NCBI GenBank assembly: GCA_029721515.1
Contig: CM056558.1
Span: forward strand, 9,951,240 to 10,015,239
DNA length: 64,000 nucleotides
Reading direction: 5' to 3'
Source: Synanceia verrucosa
Lineage: Eukaryota > Chordata > Actinopteri > Perciformes > Synanceiidae
Part shown: in pieces, positions 57,341-64,000 of the stretch
Numbering within the stretch: position 1 is the stretch's first letter
Layout of the letters: every line of letters begins with the position of its first letter
Notes under the pieces: model-generated
Database searches by the model: none
What the model was told of the DNA's origin: nothing
What the model saw: only the letters and a program-made list of their open reading frames with translations
Position numbers and translations under genes: made by a program

Positions 57341-57540
57341 GAACTTAACAATTTTCATCTTTACAATACAGAACATTAAACAACTTCACTCATTACACAC
57401 ACGTTAGGAATCAAAGCCTGCTCTCAGTGTGTTTTCACACACTGAGAGCAGGCATGATCCACTTTAACAGAGCCATATGCTCACAGTTCATTAAATAAAA
57501 TCTGATGCTCTCACAGCCACATACTATTACAACAACACTG

Positions 57541-57581
57541 GGAGAGAGAGAGACACACACACACACAGAGAGAGAGAGACT
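57541..57581. repeat. (GA)n(CA)n(GA)n microsatellite
   Basis: On the minus strand this reads (TC)n(TG)n(TC)n and directly follows the 3' end of the Tx1-type element. Confidence 0.9.
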
Positions 57582-57616
57582 TTTAAAATTTATTTTATGA
57601 AACAATTATGGATCCT

Positions 57617-60600
57617 TTACTCCCAAACAAACAAACTCAGATGTTCAGAAACACAAAAATGAAACAACCAATAAAACAACCGTTGCCAAACAGATAAAAG
57701 CAGCAACAGCAACTCTCCTGCACCCCCCACAGAACACAGAACCCCATTCTGAGCCCACAAGGTTCTGAAGGTCTCCAGGTTACTGACCTTCTGATAGTAG
57801 GCATGTTCTACCCTCAGACGGGCCCATACTAGCCCCTTCATCACCTCCACACCATCAGAACAACCAACACCTTTGATCTGGTTCTTACAGGAGAGCCAAA
57901 TGGCCAGCTTCACCAACGCAAACAGAAAGTTCAACAAAGTGCACATGTGCCTTTTATTCACTCTGTATTTAGGACCGTATATGAACAGGTCCAGAGAAAT
58001 GTGTTCCCCCAAACCCATGCACCATGACCCTAGGACCTTCAGAAGACCAGCCAGCCTTGGACACCCAATGAACAGATGCTCTAGAGTCTCCTCCTGAGGA
58101 CAGAAGTGACAGTCCACCCCATGTCTCTGATCCAGGTGTGCTATGTGTCTGTTTGTAGCTATTGCTCCATGCATTATCCTCCAATGGAGGTCAGCTGCCC
58201 ACTTTTCAACAGACAGCTTGTACAAGGACCTCCAACTGCTTTTCGGGGACATGTCTCAGCCGAAAACCTCAGTCCACCTTGACACTTTTACCCCCAGCAC
58301 AGGCCTCAGATGGCATGTCTTTGCACAGAGTTGGTACACTGCTTTCTTCTGTAAAGACTCGCATGTTCCCAGTTTTGGAGTCACAAAGGTCAGCAGCTTG
58401 TCCTCTTCTTCCTGCCACTCTTCTGTCATCAGGCCAACAGTCAGAGAGGGAAAGGTGTACTTGCCTTTCACTTTCATGGATGGTCAGTGTACTTTCATCC
58501 CACTGACCATCACCGATACAGCTCTCAGCGTAGCGCCTCGTGGTTTCTGGCAAAGATAAGAGGACCTCTTTCACTAATCGATCCAGAGTCCTGGATGACC
58601 TGATGTTCATTTTCTGGGCCAGAGCATCCAGAGACACCATGGCACTCTGCAGTAAGTGTCCAACTTTTACACATCCAGCTCTCTGCAGAGCAACACACAG
58701 ACTGACCGATGACAACGGCTGAGACTGGATGAGGTTGCTGTGCAGCAACGGTTCCTCTAGCAGCCATACACCACACAATGTACCAGGATCCCGTTGCAGG
58801 CCCTGCCACACCTCCAGGACAAAACTGTAGAATGGTGGCAGACCGGTGAGATCCACCTCCTTTAGACAGACTAAAATCCCCAACCAGGCTCCCAGACGGG
58901 GATAACACTTTGAGTTTATGCCATAGTGTCAAGGCAACCAAACTGTTCAAGACCAAGAGCCGTCCCCTATATGACAGCCGAGGCAGCAGCCATCGCCATT
59001 TAGACAACTTTCAGCACACCTTTTCAACTAAACCCTCCCAGTTTTGTTGTTCAAAAGTTTGACGTCCAAAATAAACCCCCAAAACCGTCATCTCATCACT
59101 TTTACATCGCAGCCCTGATGGTGCAAGTGTGGGCATCCCATCCATGTCCCCATTCCCACAGTGGAAGGCATCACATTTAGCCCAGTTAACCTTGGCGGAT
59201 GAGGCTCTCTGATACAAACTAAGGCTATTCTGTAAGGTGCACATATCATATTGACCAAACAGAAAAAAATATTAACATCATCTGCATAAGCAGACAATGT
59301 CAACAGTACACTGTGTGGACTGTTAGGAAGCTGAAAACCTTTAAGTTTATCCCTCAGTTGACATCGGCTCTATAGCCAAACTATAGAGCTGACCAGAGAG
59401 GGGACAACCCTGCCTTGTTCCCCTTTGGACTTTTATAGGCCTACTTAGCCCACCCCCAAACTTCACCATACAGTTAGCATCTTTGTATAATAAGCCTTCC
59501 CATGCAGTAAACATCTCTCCAACTCCAAAACCACGAAAAACAGAAGACATATCTGTGATCAGTCCGATCAGAAGCTTTCTCTTGATCAAGAGATAAAATA
59601 CCAATATTTAAACAGTTTACAAATATCAATTACATCTCTGACAAGGAAGAAGTTGTCCATAATAGTCCTGATGGAAGTCTGGGCCCAGAGTAGTCCAGAA
59701 ATGTTGGTAGAAGGCAATAGACAGTCCATCTATTCCTGGAGCCCTTCCTTTGGCCAGCTGCTGTACTGCAGTGGTCAGTTCATCCAGACTCAGTTCTCTG
59801 TCCAGACCAGCTCTCTCTTCATCACTGAGCTGAAGAAGTTCCTTCAGGAGTTCAACCACAGAGCCCTGGTCACACTCCTCAGCCCCAAACAGAGACGAAT
59901 AAAAATCCACTGCATGGCCTCTCATTTCAGAAGGATCTGTTGTTGTCCATCCATCAGGAAGACGCAGACAAGACATAAACTTCTGCGTCGCCTCATTCTT
60001 CTCCAGGTCAAAGAAAAATGCTGTTGGAGCGTCCATGTCCTTCTGGGCTTTACACACTTCCCACCACTGACTTAGGGAAGAAAAGTGTCCTTTCTTACTC
60101 CTCCAATTCTCCCAAAAGTGCTTAAACTGTTGACAGAAGTCCCTGTCCTGAAGGACTTTGTTATTAAAATGCCAATAAGAGGAGGTCTTTCCCTTGATGA
60201 GAGGGGGGTCAACGTGGCTGTATTTAGATGGTGGTCTGTGAAGCCCACCGGGATGATGGAGCTGTCCCTGAGTTTTGGTTTCAGGCTGTGAGACATGTAT
60301 ATCCTGTCTAACCTGGCAGCACTGACTATATTATTATTCACTCTCATCCATCTGACATCTGGATGTTTGACTCTCCAGGTGTCAAAGAGGTCTAGATGAC
60401 TGACTAGAGTCATCAGCATCCTAGCGGACTTTGGATGAGGTTCCTCATTCATCCTGTCAAGGATGAACTGCAGAGTGCAATTCCAGTCCCCACCCATTAG
60501 TATATTCTCCAAATACAGCTTAATTAGTTCCTCCTAAGAAGTGCAAAGAAACCCAGCCTGTCTGAGTCGACATTAGGAGCACAAACATTAATAATGGAAA

Positions 60601-60904
60601 ACTGAACCTCATCTAGTTCTGCCACGACCACCAGAGCTCTCCCTCTCACTACTTCAACTGTAGATAAAATACTACCCTTCAACCTACCAGAGAAAACGAT
60701 GGCTACGCCACCTTTAAAATTAGTTCCATGACTTAAAATACATGGACCATCTGCCCATGAGGCCCAGTTGGTCTCATTATCAGAATCAGAGTGGGTTTCC
60801 TGGAGGAACATGATGTCTAGTTTCTTCTGCGGAAGAACCTCTTTAACCAGGGCTCTCTTCTGTCTGTCTCTTCCCCCGTTGATGTTTAAAGAGCCCACTC
60901 TCAA
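57617..60904 (-). pseudogene. ORF2 of the Tx1-type element (endonuclease and reverse transcriptase)
   Basis: ATG at 60904 starts MRVGSLNINGGRDRQKRALV, with the endonuclease motifs FLQETHSDSD, GGDWNC, RLDRIYMS and TDHH over 60072-60904. The reverse transcriptase follows with ELTTAVQQLAKGRAPGIDGL, then QRGTRQGCPLSGQLYSLAIE and the catalytic YADDVNIFF near 59290. A C-terminal zinc finger (CHFCPQEETLEHLFIGCP) is at about 58090. The ORF is split by frameshifts near 60520, 60060, 59620, 59310, 59010 and 58260. A full ORF2 of this clade is about 1200 residues, which fits the 3.3 kb here. Confidence 0.88.
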
Positions 60905-61019
60905 CCCAGCCAGAGAGAAGAAGAAGAGCAGAAGAAGGAGAGAACAGGAAGGAACAGCAGCAGATAGAAGAGCAAAGAAAACACCATGTGATGCATGACC
61001 ATACCTACTAAGTTTTATG

Positions 61020-62150
61020 TTTTTTTGACATGTTTTTTTTGATTAGCAGCTGCAGCTTTATTCAGCGCAGTAACATGTTTCTTAAGTTTGTACCATTTCT
61101 TTTCAGAGCATCAAACCCAACCAGCTTCTGCAGCACAACCACAGACCAGATGAACTTATAAGTGTCCTGGAAGTAGGCTTTTACCTTCACTGACTTGCCA
61201 AAAGTATCATCCAAATCATTTACTGTATATCCTTCATAGAGTACAGCTCACTGTTCATTCCAAAATCAGCCGTGTCTGACTCAAACTCCTCGTCCTCACT
61301 CATGTCCTGACTGAGGAGGACACCATCATCTCCATTTTTGTCCTTCATCACCTGCTCAAGTGGATGGCTCTACCACATCAGGGACATTAGTCCCACTGTC
61401 AGAGGACACCGTCTGTCCCCAAACCTTATGTCCTCCACCAATGTCCTGCCCCACTGAGCCCCATCTGTCCGGGACCTCAGCCGACAGCTCACAGCCAACA
61501 GCGGCAGCACCGCCGCCGCCGGCCGGTGAAGTACCAGCACCAGCCCCAACCGCCGTGGCTGGCGCCCCCCCAATAATGGCCTGTGAAGCACCGGCAACAG
61601 CCCCGACCGCCACGGCAGGAGCCTCCACTACATTCAGCTCATTCTGTCTGAGCGGGCACAAGAGTCTCTTATGGTCGCCATCTCCACACTCAAAACACTT
61701 CATCAGCCCGGAGCTAGCGTACACTGTGTAATAACCATCTCCATGTTTAACCCGGAACGACACATCCAGAGTCTGAGAGGCCGACTCCAAGAACATAAAC
61801 ACCTGCTGTCTGAGCGATAAAACTTGCCTCAGTTTAGGGTCAAACTTACCGAACCTCCGCAGCTCTTTCTCCAGCAGCTCATTGGAGATGAACGGCGGAT
61901 ACCAGATATAGTGATCCTGGTGGACAGTGCCACCAGAGGAGATACCTGGACAAAGGTGTCCTGTATCACCACACCACTCTCCACCAGTGTGTGAACAAAC
62001 TGTTCCTCCTTCACAAACACCACCATGGCCTTGTTCATACGAGAGGCATAAACCAGGTTCTCATGGCCCACGACCGATTCCACCGTCTCTCCAGACACCA
62101 TCTCTCCAACCTCTCCGCCGCATCTAAACACTAATATTTTCACCAGCAGC
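61020..62150 (-). pseudogene. ORF1 of the Tx1-type element
   Basis: Minus-strand frames at 61829-62143 (starting near MKILVFRCGGEVGEMVSGET) and 61356-61802 (LDVSFRVKHGDGYYTVYASS, then the knuckle CFECGDGDHKRLLC) carry the RNA-binding ORF1 text of Tx1 elements. An Ala/Gly-rich low-complexity linker follows. C-terminal text (FGKSVKVKAYFQDTYKFI) is seen near 61130-61200 in another frame. At least two frameshifts break it. Confidence 0.8.
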
Positions 62151-62238
62151 TTTAGAAACGATAAACTCTTACCTGGTCATGCAGAAACAATAGAAGATGA
62201 AGAAAAGTTTGATTAAACACCCAAACTCCCAGCATGCA

Positions 62239-62262
62239 CAGAGAGAGAGAGAGAGAGAGAGA
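62239..62262. repeat. (GA)n microsatellite between two Tx1 elements
   Basis: About 12 GA units ((TC)n on the minus strand). It follows the 3' end (ACAATAAAGATGATT) of the upstream Tx1 fragment and precedes the 5' end of the next Tx1 element. Confidence 0.9.
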
Positions 62263-63188
62263 AATCATCTTTATTGTCCGTTTGTCATCTGAGTTCACCG
62301 CTACAATGCCATGGAGGATCCTCCACTGTAAGTCTGCATGTCTCTTTGAGAGTGGAGGTTTGTATATGGACCTCCAAGCTGGAGTCTGAATCGGGGTCCA
62401 GACCCAGCTGGTTCCTCCACACACAGTCCTGTCGCTTATCCAGCTTTTTTTCTGTTTAGAGTCTTTACCAGTAGTCTATAGAGGGTTTTTTTTCCAGATC
62501 CCTCCTCCAGGGAGACCAGGGGGCTGGCTCCAGTAGGGGACCACTGCAGTCCTGGTGGTCTGGTGCCAAGTAGGTTGTGGAGTATGGGTCCTCTGGGTCA
62601 GGTACCAGTAACCCACTGGTGAACTGTCTTAAATTAAGAGTCCTGTCCTCTGTGAGTTTTTGTTTCCAATGGTCTAACAATTTTTGTGTGATTCTGCTGG
62701 ACCTGATCCTGAGCCGAGTTGTCAGATCATCCAGGTTGGGTCCGGCCAGATCCAGTACTTTGCCCGGTGTGAGGACTCCTGCAGTCTTGAGCAGCCTGAA
62801 CAGACTGGCCCCTGCCCAGCTGGGGGTATCCAGGATGGTCCCCCACAGGACCGACTCTTGCAGGAACCAGTGCAGGGAGTCCACCTGCTCCAATCTATGT
62901 TTTTTGAGCAGGTTCCACACAGTAAAAGCACTCTTATAAAAACCAGACAGAGGAGAAGTGCTCATGTTTTGGTGTCCATTAAAAACAGGTTAAATCCAGG
63001 CCCGGGTTGTTAAAATGTTGCAGGATGCACTGGGCCAAAAGTCTCCACAGAGTGTCCTTTGGTCCAGTCAGGAGTCTCTGGAGGAACTGGAGGCAGAAGG
63101 CAGCACCTCTACTGGCCAGGTGGACAGGGACCTGTCCCCCCTCCTCTTTAGGCAGGAACAGGACACTCTGTGGGACCCAGTGCACACT
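62263..63188 (-). pseudogene. Second Tx1-type ORF2 fragment
   Basis: The minus strand encodes ORF2 C-terminal text. It has HWVPQSVLFLPKEEGGQVPV at about 63130-63185, then FYKSAFTVWNLLKKH and VLDLAGPNLDDLTTRLRIRS. It ends ADLQWRILHGIVAVN, after which an internal deletion joins directly to a 3' end ACAATAAAGATGATT and (TC)n. It is 5'-truncated at about 63188 and has one or two frameshifts. Confidence 0.82.
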
Positions 63189-64000
63189 TAAAAAATTCTA
63201 TCATTTGAACACATTCAATTGTAGGCAGTTTTTCCACACATTGTATATATGTAACCCCAACTCAAACAAAGTACATTCTATGTAATTAATGTTGTCTATT
63301 TAGTCCAACTCAATTTCATGAAATTTAACTAAAAAAGTTGAATTGATTTACATTTCTCTAACTCAAACGAACATAATTTGAATGTTGGTGCAACTCATTT
63401 TTATCCAAAATAATAATAAATATTTTTTTTTAAATAGTCAAATTAAATATTGTTCTAAGCCCGCAAGACACGTCAGACAAAATGTTGGTTCTTTCGTATT
63501 TATTAACTAAACTCATAATAAAAACATTAAAGTGAAAATTACACTTTTAAAACATGAAATCATTATCACAAAACTGACCTGACAAGGTCACAGTGCCTTC
63601 AACAAGACCCTTTTTTTAGTGCAAAAATATTACCTTTTTTAACATCCAAATAACTTTATAACCATCAATATAATAGTAACAGTAATGCCTATTAATGTGA
63701 CGAGAATAGAAAGTTTGATGACCCTAGCCATGGCTCACTCAATAACTGAAAACATGTGAGTGTGTGTGCACGGCTAGTCTTTAAATGGTGTGCTGCAGAC
63801 TTACTGATGGTACTTTACAATGGTAAACTTTGAAATGCAGCCTTGTGCTGAAGCTGTGCATAATATACAGTTTTTAAAGGGACATAACATTTTTTTGGCA
63901 GTTCTCCTGGCAGCAGTTGGCTGACATTTGGGGGCTGTCGTTGCTAGGAGATGTGATATAATGTGTCCATGTTTGTTAGTGACTTAAGACCACTGTGCCT
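63189..64000. other. AT-rich sequence, probable decayed repeat
   Basis: Words such as CCAACTCAA and AACTCAAACGAAC recur at short intervals (63255-63395), which suggests a decayed DNA transposon. No gene is seen, and no p3h2 exon was recognised up to the window edge. Confidence 0.35.

Larger units (their letters stand above)
57582..62238 (-). mobile_element. Tx1-clade L1 retrotransposon, nearly full length
   Basis: On the minus strand ORF1 (with a CCHC knuckle) is followed by ORF2 with an AP-type endonuclease, reverse transcriptase and C-terminal zinc finger. (TC)n tracts stand directly on both sides (62239-62262 before the 5' end and 57541-57581 after the 3' end). Several frameshifts interrupt both ORFs. 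Its protein text is typical of the Tx1 group of L1 elements, some members of which insert specifically into microsatellites. Confidence 0.85.

Overview
The window reads as nuclear DNA of a ray-finned fish, probably a spiny-rayed (percomorph) teleost. The evidence is spliced vertebrate exons, Gmr1-type Ty3/gypsy elements, Tc1 transposons with long inverted repeats, Tx1-clade L1 elements, tRNA-derived SINEs and percomorph-style interspersed repeats. The species is inferred only at that level. I saw no rRNA gene, intact tRNA gene, CRISPR array or bacterial operon.

Host genes. Two host genes converge near the left end. On the plus strand, the last two exons of a small coiled-coil protein gene lie at 2791-3398. 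On the minus strand, from 55253 down to 4930, lie eleven well-supported exons and one candidate exon of prolyl 3-hydroxylase 2 (p3h2). p3h2 encodes an endoplasmic-reticulum collagen-modifying dioxygenase and ends in KDEL. Its first exons are beyond the right edge. The splice phases of all consecutive exons agree, so the gene looks intact over this span although its introns are packed with mobile elements.

Layout. 1-1540: 3' end of an LTR retroelement. 1879-2195: palindromic MITE. 2791-3398: coiled-coil gene. 4930-5432: last two p3h2 exons. 5433-19029: a 13.6-kb intron holding LINE fragments, three copies of a large composite repeat with a Helitron-like terminus, a Tc1 element split by an insertion, and a LINE with a restriction-like endonuclease. 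19030-25689: seven-exon stretch of p3h2 with a Tc1-inside-Tc1 nest and a TTAA-flanked MITE that reaches to within 9 bp of an exon. 25690-34570: a four-level nest, in which a MITE contains a hAT MITE, which contains LTR-element debris, which contains a near-complete Gmr1-type gypsy element with both LTRs. 34571-35477: two exons and one candidate exon. 35478-55125: a ~20-kb intron with a SINE, L2 LINEs, a second decayed Gmr1-type element, more composite repeat, a class-I ERV remnant, a G-rich repeat carrying a SINE, and an L1 fragment. 55126-55253: the most upstream p3h2 exon seen. 55254-64000: Harbinger-like MITE, second palindromic MITE, and two Tx1-clade L1 elements in the same orientation separated and flanked by (TC)n.

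Most coding potential here belongs to mobile elements with frameshifts, stops or deletions. I found no clear new biological system. The signals most worth checking are the integrase-before-reverse-transcriptase order in two gypsy elements, with a stop codon at the same domain boundary in each; the (TC)n-flanked Tx1 elements; the hairpin-plus-CTAG end of the composite repeat; and the MITE sitting next to a p3h2 splice donor.
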